Positions 40,487 to 48,151 of a stretch of DNA of 48,151 nucleotides are shown here, one piece after another. Within the stretch, counting starts at the first letter, position 1, and each line of letters starts with the position of its first letter. The notes under the pieces were generated by a model. It made no database searches. It saw only the letters and a program-made list of their open reading frames with translations, and had not been told where the DNA came from. This stretch comes from Alphaproteobacteria bacterium (lineage in GTDB: Bacteria; Pseudomonadota; Alphaproteobacteria; RF32; CAG-239). The stretch covers positions 1 to 48,151 of the forward strand of contig JAFUSA010000028.1 of assembly GCA_017480745.1 (NCBI GenBank), written 5' to 3'. The position numbers were made by a program, and so were the translations under genes.

Positions 40487-40866
40487 AAGTTCATTCACGT
40501 AATGATATTATAAAAGCTTATTTAAGAGGACTTGGTTATGATGTTGATATCGATATTTCCAAGCTTTTAACGGCATATACAAGCTTGAACGAGCAAGAGG
40601 ATATAAGCAAGGCTTTTGATGATATAATATATAATAAAGCTAAAAAAGTTTTTTCTAAAGATTTATCTAAAATGCAACTTGTGGCCTTATATAAGGCACT
40701 GTTTATTGAAGGTAAAAATGCTGAGAAATACGGAATTGATGCGCTATTGCCTGATTTTACTAAGGCTGATGAGTATTTCAAAAATTCTGCATTTACTGTT
40801 GTTCCTCATTATAAAGTATCGGTTATTCCAACTCAAAAAATAGAACCGTTTACACTACATAAATAG
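40474..40866 (+). CDS. Unknown 130-residue protein between opgG and opgH
   Basis: I choose ATG 40474, which has GGAG six bases upstream, over the earlier ATG at 40462. The protein has no signal peptide or membrane segment. It is mainly helical and charged: MVKIKVHSRNDIIKAYLRGL, AYTSLNEQEDISKAFDDIIY, FSKDLSKMQLVALYKALFIE, then a short basic/aromatic end (VPHYKVSVIPTQKIEPFTLH). I recognise no family. It overlaps opgG by 13 bp and is followed after 23 bp by opgH, so it is translated with the glucan genes. A cytoplasmic regulator or partner of OpgH is a reasonable guess from position only. Confidence 0.75.
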   Translation: MVKIKVHSRNDIIKAYLRGLGYDVDIDISKLLTAYTSLNEQEDISKAFDDIIYNKAKKVFSKDLSKMQLVALYKALFIEGKNAEKYGIDALLPDFTKADEYFKNSAFTVVPHYKVSVIPTQKIEPFTLHK

Positions 40867-40889
40867 TCAATATTATCGGGAGATTTAGA

Positions 40890-42920
40890 GTGTTTAAAAC
40901 TCGCTTAATTACAGAATCAACAATTAGATGGCGCCGAATTATTGTTTTTGGACTAATGGCTTTGACGACGACTTATTTAACTTTTAAGTGGACGCTATAT
41001 ATGCCAAGTGAATCTTCAATAGCCGTCAAATCTATATTAACATTACTATATTTTCTTACCACAGCTTGGATATCTATGTTTTTCTGGTCAAGCATCTTAG
41101 GTTTTATTGAATTATTACGATATAAAAATCAAGCAGGATTAAACTGGCCTGAAAAGGAATTCACGCTATCTGCAAAAACAGCGGTCTTAATGCCTATATA
41201 CAATGAAGATTCCAAAAGAGTTTTTGCCAATATTGTATCAATGGCACAATCAATCGAGCACACAGGTCAAGCAAAAGTCTACGATTTTTATGTTTTGAGT
41301 GATACAAATGATCCTAAAATTTGGATTGAAGAAGAAAATACTTGGATTAATGCGCGGAAACTTATGCCAAATGATATCAAACTTTATTATCGCAGACGTT
41401 CAAAGAATACTGCTCGTAAAAGCGGCAATATTGAGGATTTTTGCCATAAATGGGGTGCATTATATGATTTTATGGTTGTGTTAGATGCAGATAGTTTGTT
41501 AAGCGGCGAAACAATTGTTAAAATGTCGCAACTTATGGAAGTTAATGAAACCGCAGGCATTATTCAAGTGCCTCCGCTATGTATTAACAGTAAATCATTA
41601 TTTTCACGCATTCAACAATTTGCCGGAAAAGTATATGGACCGATTGTAGCTGTCGGCTCCAGCTTTTGGCAAGTACATGATAGTAATTATTGGGGACATA
41701 ATGCTATTATAAGGGTGCAGGCATTCATAAACTGTTGCGGTCTGCCGGTGCTAAAAGGTCCTAAGCCGTTTGGCGGATATATAATGAGCCATGATTTTGT
41801 CGAGGCAGCTCTGATACGCCGTGGAGGGTGGTTTGCTTGGCTGGTGCCGGAATTATCCGGTAGCTATGAGGAGTGTCCGCCAAGTATGTTGGATTTTACA
41901 ATTAGGGACAGAAGATGGTGTCAAGGCAACATACAGCACTTAAAGATTCTGTTTTCTAAGCACATTCATCCGATAAGTCGCATACATTTTACAATAGGGA
42001 TTATGTCATATCTATCTTCTCCTTTGTGGTTTTCGTTTTTAATTTTTGGCATTTTAGTAGCCTTAGGACGAATTTATTTTCCTCCCGAATATTTCCCGGT
42101 AGAGGAAACATTATTTCCCAATTGGCCCATTTTCAACAAAATGGGAACTATTACATTATTTGCAATTTCAATGTTTATGCTGATTTTTCCGAAATTTCTT
42201 GGTCTAATTATATATATTAAAAATCACAAGAAAAAAGAAATAGGCGGTATTTTTGGGGCAATAAAAAGCTTTATATTTGAAATTTTATTTTCGGCCTTAA
42301 TTGCGCCGATTATGATGGTTTCGCAAACAAAAATAGTTTTGGAAATTCTGTCTGGCAAGGATTCTGGTTGGAGTGCGCAAAATCGTGACGGGCGAACAAA
42401 TTTAAAAACGGCTTTTAATAGATATATCGGACACACGATTTTAGGAGTTGCTACAACCTTGCTCGTTTATTTTCAGCTTAATTCGCTTTTCTATTGGGTT
42501 TTGCCGATTACTATCGGATTGATGCTGTCAATCCCTCTCGCGTCACTTTCATCATACGAGAATATTGGTCTTAATCTATTAAAGCGAAAGTGGTTTGTTA
42601 TTCCTGAAGAAATACACGCTCCGCAAGTTGCCAATCAAGCTAAAAGAATTTATGCTACACTCAAAAAAGATAAGAAAATTAATGGTGTGTTAGATTTAAT
42701 TGAAAATAACTATTTGCTTGAAGTTCATACATATATGTTAAAAACAAACGGTCCGGCTCCTGAATTTGGTAAAAGTGTTCAAAATGAGGCGCGTATAAAA
42801 TTGCATAATTATGTAAATTATGGGAAAATTCCGCAACTTACGCCAGATGAAGAATTTTCAATACTTTATGATGCAGATGTATTACATGAAGCAAATCTAT
42901 TGCATTATTTGTATAAATAA
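40890..42920 (+). CDS. opgH: Glucan glucosyltransferase OpgH/MdoH
   Basis: The protein is 676 residues. Two N-terminal membrane helices (about 17-36 and 48-72) precede the GT2 domain: LMPIYNED near 100, LDADSLLSGE at 198-207 (metal-binding DAD), NYWGHNAIIR, GGYIMSHDFVEAALIRRGGW at 295-314 (catalytic Asp302), and RDRRWCQGNIQHL at 339-351 (the QxxRW-type motif). Several membrane helices follow (about 360-560). This is the inner-membrane enzyme that polymerises UDP-glucose into beta-glucans and extrudes them. It is shorter than E. coli OpgH, lacking most of that protein's long N-terminal cytoplasmic region. Last gene of opgG-unknown-opgH. GGGAG precedes the start. Confidence 0.92.
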   Translation: MFKTRLITESTIRWRRIIVFGLMALTTTYLTFKWTLYMPSESSIAVKSILTLLYFLTTAWISMFFWSSILGFIELLRYKNQAGLNWPEKEFTLSAKTAVLMPIYNEDSKRVFANIVSMAQSIEHTGQAKVYDFYVLSDTNDPKIWIEEENTWINARKLMPNDIKLYYRRRSKNTARKSGNIEDFCHKWGALYDFMVVLDADSLLSGETIVKMSQLMEVNETAGIIQVPPLCINSKSLFSRIQQFAGKVYGPIVAVGSSFWQVHDSNYWGHNAIIRVQAFINCCGLPVLKGPKPFGGYIMSHDFVEAALIRRGGWFAWLVPELSGSYEECPPSMLDFTIRDRRWCQGNIQHLKILFSKHIHPISRIHFTIGIMSYLSSPLWFSFLIFGILVALGRIYFPPEYFPVEETLFPNWPIFNKMGTITLFAISMFMLIFPKFLGLIIYIKNHKKKEIGGIFGAIKSFIFEILFSALIAPIMMVSQTKIVLEILSGKDSGWSAQNRDGRTNLKTAFNRYIGHTILGVATTLLVYFQLNSLFYWVLPITIGLMLSIPLASLSSYENIGLNLLKRKWFVIPEEIHAPQVANQAKRIYATLKKDKKINGVLDLIENNYLLEVHTYMLKTNGPAPEFGKSVQNEARIKLHNYVNYGKIPQLTPDEEFSILYDADVLHEANLLHYLYK

Positions 42921-43030
42921 AAAAAGCATACTTTCCAAAAACGATGGCAGGCTATATATCATCACTCTGAGTATAAGACACTAAAATCTATGCTCTAATT
43001 ATATAAGACATAGTCTATACTTTGTTTTTT

Positions 43031-43036
43031 TATAAT
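43031..43036 (+). promoter_or_regulatory. -10 element and repeats upstream of the MerR-like gene
   Basis: A perfect TATAAT lies 24 bp before the ATG at 43060 with no good -35. Upstream TATAAGACA occurs at 42972-42980 and again at 43002-43010, and AGAC-ATA-GTCT is a short palindrome there. A promoter depending on an activator or on autoregulation is possible. Confidence 0.35.
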
Positions 43037-43059
43037 ACGATCATAAAAAAGATTTATGC

Positions 43060-43263
43060 ATGATGATTGACTTGCTTGATGTTGAAAAAGCTGAACCGCA
43101 AGGAAAGCCTCTGACGATTGCCAAGTTTGCAAAATTGGCCGGACTTCCGGTTTCAACCATCAGATATTGGATGAAAGAAGGCAAAATCAAACCAATCACC
43201 TATACCGCCTCCGGTTATGCAATGTTTGATGAAAAGCAGGTCACTGAGGTTAAGAAGGATTAG
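43060..43263 (+). CDS. MerR-like helix-turn-helix mini-protein
   Basis: The protein is 67 residues and consists of little more than a winged helix-turn-helix: LTIAKFAKLAGLPVSTIRYW, then MKEGKIKPITYTASGYAMFD. The S-T-I-R-Y-W block with K-x-G-K-I-x-P is the DNA-recognition part of MerR/excisionase-type domains. There is no effector domain and no signal. It could be an autoregulator, an excisionase-type recombination factor or an antitoxin-like repressor. It is convergent with the next gene, 11 bp away. No clear Shine-Dalgarno. Real but functionally open. Confidence 0.7.
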   Translation: MMIDLLDVEKAEPQGKPLTIAKFAKLAGLPVSTIRYWMKEGKIKPITYTASGYAMFDEKQVTEVKKD

Positions 43264-43274
43264 CTGAATTTTCT

Positions 43275-44084
43275 TCAAAAGTTTTTCAATTTCAGCGCAA
43301 AATTTTCATCTGTAAATATTGTATTCCACTTACACAAATAAGTTTCTTCAAATTTTGATTGGAAAACATGCTTTTTAAGTAAGCCTGTAAAATGACAATA
43401 GTTACCTTTTGAAACGTCAGGCAGATATATTAAAAGGTAGCATTTGTCACACTTTTTAAGGTAATTATCAATTTTTTTGTTCTTGTTATCAATCTTCTCC
43501 TGAAGCTCATCAAAGGGATTTTCTTTACTGTAACATTCATTATTAACGGCGCAATCAAACTTACCATCCATGTCAGGAAAAGCGGTAATCGAAATATTAA
43601 AATATTCATCTTGAACGTTTATACTCTCTTTAACGAAGCAGGGCCACCGTTTTAGATTCTCGATATTGCGACTTATTATATCTTCTATACCAGATTTTAT
43701 CTCTTTTTTATTATAAATATCCCAAAATCCAGGATTATATGCGGCTTCCATCATTTCTTGATAAGTTCTCGCCTGATGTACACGCTTATCAAATTTATCA
43801 ATCAAAATTGAAATGTTTAACCCATATTGCTTTTGAGCATATTTACAAGCCTGATTTCCTATTGACATTAAATGTTGTAAAGCTCGACCATGCATACTTT
43901 TAACAATAAACTTTGTTATTTCTAAGCCTATTTTTTGATTATCTTCTGTCATAAAAATAAAATCTGGGTGTTCTGACTCTTGACAAGATATTATTTTATT
44001 TTTCTCATACCACTTTTTACCTTCATCTGAGGCTAAAAAGTATTCCAAGTACTCGCGTTCTTCTGATTTCTTGTCTTGCGCCAT
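43275..44084 (-). CDS. Hypothetical protein with PD-(D/E)xK-like motif
   Basis: The protein is 269 residues, cytoplasmic by appearance. Residues 37-60 (SEHPDFIFMTEDNQKIGLEI, then T) follow the pattern PD-x(13)-E-x-T seen in small divergent restriction-endonuclease-fold proteins, where the ExK lysine is replaced; D41 and E55 would be the metal ligands. A helical stretch follows (ALQHLMSIGNQACKYAQKQY), and a C-terminal half containing several Cys and Lys. I do not recognise the full-length family. AAAGGAG precedes the start. Nuclease function is a hypothesis from one motif. It stands alone on the minus strand next to a MerR-like mini-protein, in a region that otherwise looks accessory. Confidence 0.65.
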   Translation of the reverse strand: MAQDKKSEEREYLEYFLASDEGKKWYEKNKIISCQESEHPDFIFMTEDNQKIGLEITKFIVKSMHGRALQHLMSIGNQACKYAQKQYGLNISILIDKFDKRVHQARTYQEMMEAAYNPGFWDIYNKKEIKSGIEDIISRNIENLKRWPCFVKESINVQDEYFNISITAFPDMDGKFDCAVNNECYSKENPFDELQEKIDNKNKKIDNYLKKCDKCYLLIYLPDVSKGNYCHFTGLLKKHVFQSKFEETYLCKWNTIFTDENFALKLKNF

Positions 44085-44352
44085 TATAATTAACTCCTTT
44101 TTTTAGAAGCATAACCACATATCCATATAAAAGCAAGAAAAGATAGAAAATCTGCAATTTTTCTGCATATTTCACTGGACTGACGGGCAATACCAAGTGC
44201 AGTATAACATTGTTGCATTTGCTCTGCAAAAGCGTTATGCTCGGACGAATGCGGCGGGAATAATGCTCCTCAAACGGCACATGCATGGATTTCAGTATCT
44301 CGCGCGTGCTTGTAATACATATGTACTCATAATATTATCCTTTCATTTATGT

Positions 44353-45360
44353 TTATTGTTTTAAATCGATTTCAAGATTTTTCCCATCAAGCTGAATATA
44401 TAACTTGGTTGGATTCTCTCGTTTATCTGCACTAAGATGGATTATTTTGTCTGGATGCTTTTCATAATCAACGTATGTTCCCCAACGATCAACTTGGATT
44501 GAACTCCATGGCTGATTTGATAATTTTTCTGTCACCGGTACTGATGTTCTGTATTCAATATTTTTATTTATTTCTTTTGTAAAGTAAGCATAATTTACTC
44601 CGCATAAACTATATTTTCTGGCAATCACTCTATAATCATCACTTGATTGTCTTCGCATTTCAACAGGAGTATCCAATTCACAATGGTGAACTATATGTAT
44701 TATATAAAGAGACTTTTTATTTTTCAGAGGTATAATTTCGTATGCTGCAGTATATATTACTAATTTTCCTTTGTTTTTAGTAAGTAAAATATCCCGAGAA
44801 GCCGACTGATAACTTCTAAAAAATTTCTGTGTATAGATTCCTGACGAAATTAAATTTATACTATGAGCGCGTTCTGGTTGAGGAATCATATAATCCACAA
44901 GATCTTGTCCTCGCTGTAGCATTACTCCATATTTTTTATTTTTGTATTTATCTATCTTCATCAGAAAAGCTTCATTTGAGAATCTTGTTCTATCATATAT
45001 TTCTTCTTTTATGTTAGGGTAAGAAATTACTTCTCTATAGGGATAGTTTAAAATTATGGATTTTTTGTTCTTAGATATAAAATATTTAATGTTCCTGTAT
45101 CTATCAGTTAAATCTACAATATCCATCAATGCATACTTTTCCTCCACACATTTTAGTAAATCGTCCATTGGTTGATCAGCATCGCAATTAACAACGGGAC
45201 CATACGGATCATCAGTTTCAAATGCACCCACCACACTGCATGACATCATAACAGTGAGTAAAGGCACAAGTAAAATTTTAAAAGATACTGTAAGGTTAAA
45301 AGAATGATCTTTTGAATGATAGTCCGATGGCATCCTTAAAACTGAATCTTTATCCTTCAT
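44353..45360 (-). CDS. Exported/lipoprotein paralogue A of a tandem pair, unknown function
   Basis: I place the start at ATG 45360 (MKDKDSVLRMPSDYHS), equivalent to that of paralogue B and with GAAGGA upstream; earlier in-frame ATGs exist up to 45384. The protein is 335 residues. An unusually long polar N-region is followed by the hydrophobic LTVSFKILLVPLLTVMMSCS and then VVGAFETDDPYGPVVNCDAD. C35 could be a lipobox cysteine (MMSC, not ideal). Residues 1-71 are nearly identical to paralogue B, and the rest is diverged but alignable at its end (CGVNYAYF; DKRENPTKLYIQLDG-K-LEID). I recognise no family. Last gene of a three-gene operon. Confidence 0.75.
   Translation of the reverse strand: MKDKDSVLRMPSDYHSKDHSFNLTVSFKILLVPLLTVMMSCSVVGAFETDDPYGPVVNCDADQPMDDLLKCVEEKYALMDIVDLTDRYRNIKYFISKNKKSIILNYPYREVISYPNIKEEIYDRTRFSNEAFLMKIDKYKNKKYGVMLQRGQDLVDYMIPQPERAHSINLISSGIYTQKFFRSYQSASRDILLTKNKGKLVIYTAAYEIIPLKNKKSLYIIHIVHHCELDTPVEMRRQSSDDYRVIARKYSLCGVNYAYFTKEINKNIEYRTSVPVTEKLSNQPWSSIQVDRWGTYVDYEKHPDKIIHLSADKRENPTKLYIQLDGKNLEIDLKQ
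45146..45360 (-). repeat. 215-bp near-identical gene-front repeat, copy A
   Basis: This stretch and 46101-46315 differ at only five positions out of 215 by direct comparison (offset 955 bp). It covers the start codon, signal region and about 71 codons of paralogue A. Identity stops abruptly at its left end. Confidence 0.9.
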
Positions 45361-45376
45361 ATTTTTTTCCTTCATC

Positions 45377-46315
45377 TTATTCATATGTTAATTGAAAATC
45401 ATTAGATATATCAACCTCAAATATATCTTTACCTATTTTTAAATAAATATATTTAGGGTTAATCCGTTTATCTAAACTGATGGATACTGGAATATCACCA
45501 GTTTGATGATCTTTAACGTAGTAAAATCTATAGATTCCACAAGAATGAAGAGTATAGTTAGGAACTTTGCCTCTCCACCATTGTGGTAATTCACCCTGAC
45601 AAAAGATGTTTATAGTTGCCACGACTAAACACTTATTTTGCTGAAGTCTAATATTTTCACCGACAGCAACGTATACAATAGGATAACCTCCTTGTTCAGA
45701 AATAATGATATCTTTATTTTTAAGTTTATTACTACGAACATATTTTGTCGGCGTGCTACTAGTTACCACTTTCCATCCACTTCGTCTGTAATGAGGTGGA
45801 AGATTATTGTTATATTTGTAATCATAATAACTCTCTATGCCTATATTTCTCGCTTCTACATCGATTCTTATTTTATATCCATTATATTGATCATATACAG
45901 ATATACCAGGAGCACCGGCAAATTGCTTTAACATACATCTATCTTTATCATAACATTCTTTTATTGTTTTAAACTCAAAAATCCTATTATAATTTGTATG
46001 CAATATAGCATAATCATTTTTATCCCATTGTTCATATTTTTTTAATTCTTTTATTGTGGGCGTCTCATAAACTCTATCCATCCATGCGTATTCTTTTTCT
46101 ACACATTTTAGTAAATCGTCCATTGGTTGATCAGCATCGCAATTAACAACGGGACCATACGGATCATCAGTTTCAAATGCACCTACCACACTGCATGACA
46201 TCATAACAGCAAGTAAAGGCACAAGTAAAATTTTAAAAGATACTGTAAGGTTAAAAGAATGATCTTTTGAATGATAGTCCGATGGCGTCCTTAAAACTGA
46301 ATCTTTATCATTCAT
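45377..46315 (-). CDS. Exported/lipoprotein paralogue B of a tandem pair, unknown function
   Basis: The protein is 312 residues, starting MNDKDSVLRTPSDYHSKDHS with AAAGGAG upstream. The hydrophobic signal ILLVPLLAVMMSCSVVGAFE follows after ~28 polar residues; C35 is a possible lipid-attachment site. The conserved front part ends at DDLLKCVE (about residue 72), then the protein diverges from paralogue A. The distal part contains CMLKQF, CLVVATINIFCQGELPQWW and a C-terminal HSCGIYRFYYVKDH and DKRINPKYIYLKIG that echo paralogue A. The start lies 4 bp after the upstream membrane-protein gene and the stop 16 bp before paralogue A. Periplasmic or surface location is inferred from the signal. Confidence 0.75.
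   Translation of the reverse strand: MNDKDSVLRTPSDYHSKDHSFNLTVSFKILLVPLLAVMMSCSVVGAFETDDPYGPVVNCDADQPMDDLLKCVEKEYAWMDRVYETPTIKELKKYEQWDKNDYAILHTNYNRIFEFKTIKECYDKDRCMLKQFAGAPGISVYDQYNGYKIRIDVEARNIGIESYYDYKYNNNLPPHYRRSGWKVVTSSTPTKYVRSNKLKNKDIIISEQGGYPIVYVAVGENIRLQQNKCLVVATINIFCQGELPQWWRGKVPNYTLHSCGIYRFYYVKDHQTGDIPVSISLDKRINPKYIYLKIGKDIFEVDISNDFQLTYE
46101..46315 (-). repeat. 215-bp near-identical gene-front repeat, copy B
   Basis: Partner of 45146-45360 in paralogue B. The five differences are at the codon after the start, one near codon 9, two adjacent bases in the signal region, and one silent change near the FETDDPYG segment. Confidence 0.9.
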
Positions 46316-46319
46316 ATTA

Positions 46320-47333
46320 TTACTCCTTTAATATTGATCGTTTTGGTTTTATATATTTCTTGTACTTATTTTCAGCCAAATAAATATCATATTCAGCCTC
46401 ACCTAGATGGCAAGTAAACGTATATTTCTTGTTTCCAATGAATATCCTTTCTACAATATTACTATCAATCCATATTCTATTTTTATCACATATTCTCAGA
46501 AATTTTTTGGATTTATAACCTAATATTACATTAATTATTAAACAACCATCTTGAATATCTCTACAAAAACATACTTCCCTATTACAAAAATCCGGCAGAT
46601 ATTCATAATCACACCATATTTCAGTAGCATTTATACTCCCACCAGCCCCATAATATATTCCTCCACTTAAGCTGGGACGGTTTATATTAGGTTCTAACAA
46701 AGAAATTCCATCAACAATTTCTTCATGAAAATATTTTTGGTCCAAGTATAAATCGTCTGCCAATATAATACTTTCTTTATAGGACATTGTTTTGCAATAA
46801 TCGTATATTTTAAACTGCTTTATAAAATCACAACAAATTACCGATATAATAAAACATAGCAAAATCGATAATATAAATTTACTAAAACTTGTTTTTCGGA
46901 CATAAACATATAATGATAATACTACCGGAATAAACATCCATGGGTTCAATAAACATACAATCGTAGAACAATAAGCTTGTTTTTGAACCCTATATAAATA
47001 GAACATCACCAACAAAATTGCGAAAATTGTTTTTTTGTATTCACCTAATGAGAATAACAATACAACAAAAAATAATATAATATTAATAAATGTAGAAAGT
47101 ACAGCAATAAAACTTTCCTTTAATTCAGCTACGTTCATCTGGAAATTATCTCTATTATTAATGAAATTTAGATAACATATATAAACATAGTAGACTATTA
47201 TAGGAAGCAATATAGAATATAAAATGATTCTATTCCAATAAAATTTACCATCATTGTATAGTAAAAAACGGTATATTTTTTTCCATATACTACTTGTTGC
47301 TGTTTCTTTATTTTTGGTCCTATGTATTTTCAC
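46320..47333 (-). CDS. Polytopic membrane protein of unknown function with extracytoplasmic C-terminal domain
   Basis: The protein is 337 residues with a GTG start at 47333, supported by AGGAG at 47341-47345. About five hydrophobic segments occupy residues 33-200 (RIILYSILLPIIVYYVYICY; STFINIILFFVVLLFSL; FAILLVMFYLYRV; FIPVVLSLYVYV; FILSILLCFIISVICC). A ~140-residue soluble domain follows with many Cys and aromatic residues (GGIYYGAGGSINATEIWCDY, CNREVCFCRDIQDGC), perhaps disulphide-bonded outside the cytoplasm. I recognise no family. It is the first gene of an operon with the two exported paralogues, so the three probably act together at the envelope. Confidence 0.75.
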   Translation of the reverse strand: MKIHRTKNKETATSSIWKKIYRFLLYNDGKFYWNRIILYSILLPIIVYYVYICYLNFINNRDNFQMNVAELKESFIAVLSTFINIILFFVVLLFSLGEYKKTIFAILLVMFYLYRVQKQAYCSTIVCLLNPWMFIPVVLSLYVYVRKTSFSKFILSILLCFIISVICCDFIKQFKIYDYCKTMSYKESIILADDLYLDQKYFHEEIVDGISLLEPNINRPSLSGGIYYGAGGSINATEIWCDYEYLPDFCNREVCFCRDIQDGCLIINVILGYKSKKFLRICDKNRIWIDSNIVERIFIGNKKYTFTCHLGEAEYDIYLAENKYKKYIKPKRSILKE

Positions 47334-47590
47334 AACAAGTCTCCTAAACAGTTAAACTTGTCTTTAGTATTAATCAAAGTGCTAAAAAATCAAGATATAA
47401 AAAAAATTTTTGCATTTATAGTTAGCTTTACCCCCTTGATTATCCGATTATACAAGGATTTAATGTAAAATTTTACTTATGGATAAAATAAAATACAATC
47501 TATGGTTTGTAAAAAACATTGCATAAAAGTTATTTTTTCATGAACTTTTTTCTGTTAGCATTAATAAGTTGTTAACAATTGGGAATAACT

Positions 47591-47989
47591 ATGGAACAAA
47601 TTAAACAAACATTTGATACAGGACTCGCTTGTTTCGCAATTATGGCAAGCTATTTTGAAAAGCCCATTTCCATTGAACAAGTTAAGCATAAGTATGATCG
47701 ACAAGATTCAAATTTTGAAGAATATGAGCTTTTGCAGCTGGCAAAAGAATTTTCGTTAAAAGCTCGTTTTATTGATACATCTTGGGATAGGTTAGATAAA
47801 ATAAATCTTCCGGCAATTGCACAAACCAAAGATAAACAATACTTTGTTATCGGTAAAGTTGCTGATAACAAAATTCTCATCCAAAATCCTCTGCAAGGTG
47901 CTCATCCGGCTGTTTTGAGCAAAGAACAATTTTTAGAAACTCGGAAAGTGCCGGAAAATAAGGGATATAGAGGGTATAAATTGCGCTAA
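47591..47989 (+). CDS. Orphan C39-like peptidase domain with substituted catalytic residues
   Basis: I start at ATG 47591 with GGGA upstream; an in-frame TTG lies at 47579. The protein is 132 residues. It matches the N-terminal C39 or C39-like domain of HlyB-type type I secretion ABC exporters: DTGLACFAIMASYF at the Cys motif (C14), ISIEQVKHKYDRQ, LLQLAKEFSLKARFI, LPAIAQTKDKQYFVIGKV, and ILIQNPLQG. The Cys is kept, but the expected His of the (H)FVVL strand is Tyr84 and the Asp of the DP turn is Asn99, so protease activity is unlikely. The membrane and ATPase domains that normally follow are absent; a stop and strong terminator come at once. It is either a truncated exporter gene or a stand-alone substrate-binding domain. 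Confidence 0.75.
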   Translation: MEQIKQTFDTGLACFAIMASYFEKPISIEQVKHKYDRQDSNFEEYELLQLAKEFSLKARFIDTSWDRLDKINLPAIAQTKDKQYFVIGKVADNKILIQNPLQGAHPAVLSKEQFLETRKVPENKGYRGYKLR

Positions 47990-48018
47990 AACCGCACCCG
48001 AGAATTTAAAAAAAAGGG

Positions 48019-48047
48019 ACCCGCCGGCTTAGCCGGCGGTTCTTATT
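48019..48047. terminator. Strong bidirectional terminator
   Basis: CCGCCGGC-tta-GCCGGCGG (48021-48039), with A-rich sequence to the left and T-rich to the right. On the minus strand it is followed by GGGTCCC and eight T. It closes both the C39-like gene and the gene entering from the right edge. Confidence 0.85.
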
Positions 48048-48117
48048 AGACGCCTATAAGGCTCACATTACCAGCCATGACGCCTAAAGGGCGTTCGACA
48101 GTCTGACCGGGCGATTA

Positions 48118-48151
48118 TTACTTGCTACCCGTAAACGGGTCTAAATCGAAT
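48118..48151 (-). CDS. C-terminal end of a gene entering from the right edge
   Basis: A minus-strand frame reads FDLDPFTGSK followed by tandem TAA TAA (the first stop at 48118-48120). Its 3' region holds a small ACGCC/GGCGT hairpin (48080-48094) and the terminator at 48019-48047. Ten codons are too few to name the gene; the double stop and following terminator are the support. Confidence 0.35.
   Translation of the reverse strand, partial: FDLDPFTGSK

Noticed and set aside
44087..44345. Possible small degenerate gene on the minus strand (frames reading MYYKHARDTEIHACAV then a stop, continuing with a helical, hydrophobic tail ending YASKKRS)
   Set aside because: One in-frame stop, overlapping alternatives in other frames, no ribosome-binding site and no recognisable homology; it may just be the leader of the 44084 gene.
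1..48151. CRISPR arrays, rRNA genes, prophage structural genes
   Set aside because: No regularly spaced short repeats, no rRNA-like stretches and no phage proteins are visible.

Overview
The window is AT-rich bacterial chromosome, most likely from a host-associated (gut-type) Alphaproteobacterium. Three things point there. A LexA-type box of the form GAAC-N7-GAAC, the direct-repeat arrangement used by alphaproteobacterial LexA, lies in front of a Y-family polymerase. A pilin-like protein carries the GRSMIEMLGVLAIIGVLSVG segment I associate with uncultured AT-rich gut Alphaproteobacteria. The cell envelope is Gram-negative (two-partner secretion, OpgGH glucan synthesis, Skp-like chaperones). 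The lineage is inference; no rRNA is present.

Layout. 1-1309 (minus): a polyprenyl-phosphate sugar synthase overlapping a partial GT-C membrane glycosyltransferase. 1525-3501 (plus): membrane metallophosphoesterase and an exported acidic protein with a Spy-like end. 3600-3706: tRNA-Pro(CGG) and terminator. 3774-4405: MIF-like tautomerase and a small coiled-coil ORF. 4469-10368 (minus): a tightly packed operon in the order nagZ, deoxyribosyltransferase/phosphoesterase fusion, HD-SPASM chimera, PEP-synthase-like phosphotransferase, ABC-F ATPase; the last four overlap by 4-17 bp. 10528-12538 (plus): unknown protein and EamA-like transporter. 12808-13803: a structured leader RNA with its own terminator, then the pilin-like gene. 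13876-18193: Skp-like protein, dgkA-hemW pair, and glgX behind a promoter containing a tandem operator-like repeat.

18244-37067 (minus) is dominated by a two-partner secretion locus: a 4981-residue TpsA exoprotein, its TpsB transporter and a small Skp-like protein with no visible signal peptide. A separately promoted 453-residue protein of unknown function follows. Between tpsA and the polymerase gene at 37573 lie remnants of a HipA-family toxin gene and an IS30-type transposase, so this junction has been a site of insertion and decay. 37573-42920 (plus): SOS-type Y-family polymerase, then opgG, an unknown small gene and opgH in one operon.

43060-48151 is accessory: a MerR-like mini-protein, a protein with a PD-(D/E)xK-like motif, a three-gene operon of unknown membrane and exported proteins including two tandem paralogues, and an orphan C39-like peptidase domain with substituted catalytic residues. 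The paralogues share a 215-bp 5' end with only five differences, yet their remaining coding sequence is highly diverged.

The most unusual items are the HD-SPASM chimera with its AT-rich PEP-synthase/ABC-F followers, the structured leader before the pilin gene, the TPS-linked Skp-like protein, and the tandem paralogues with a homogenised front end.
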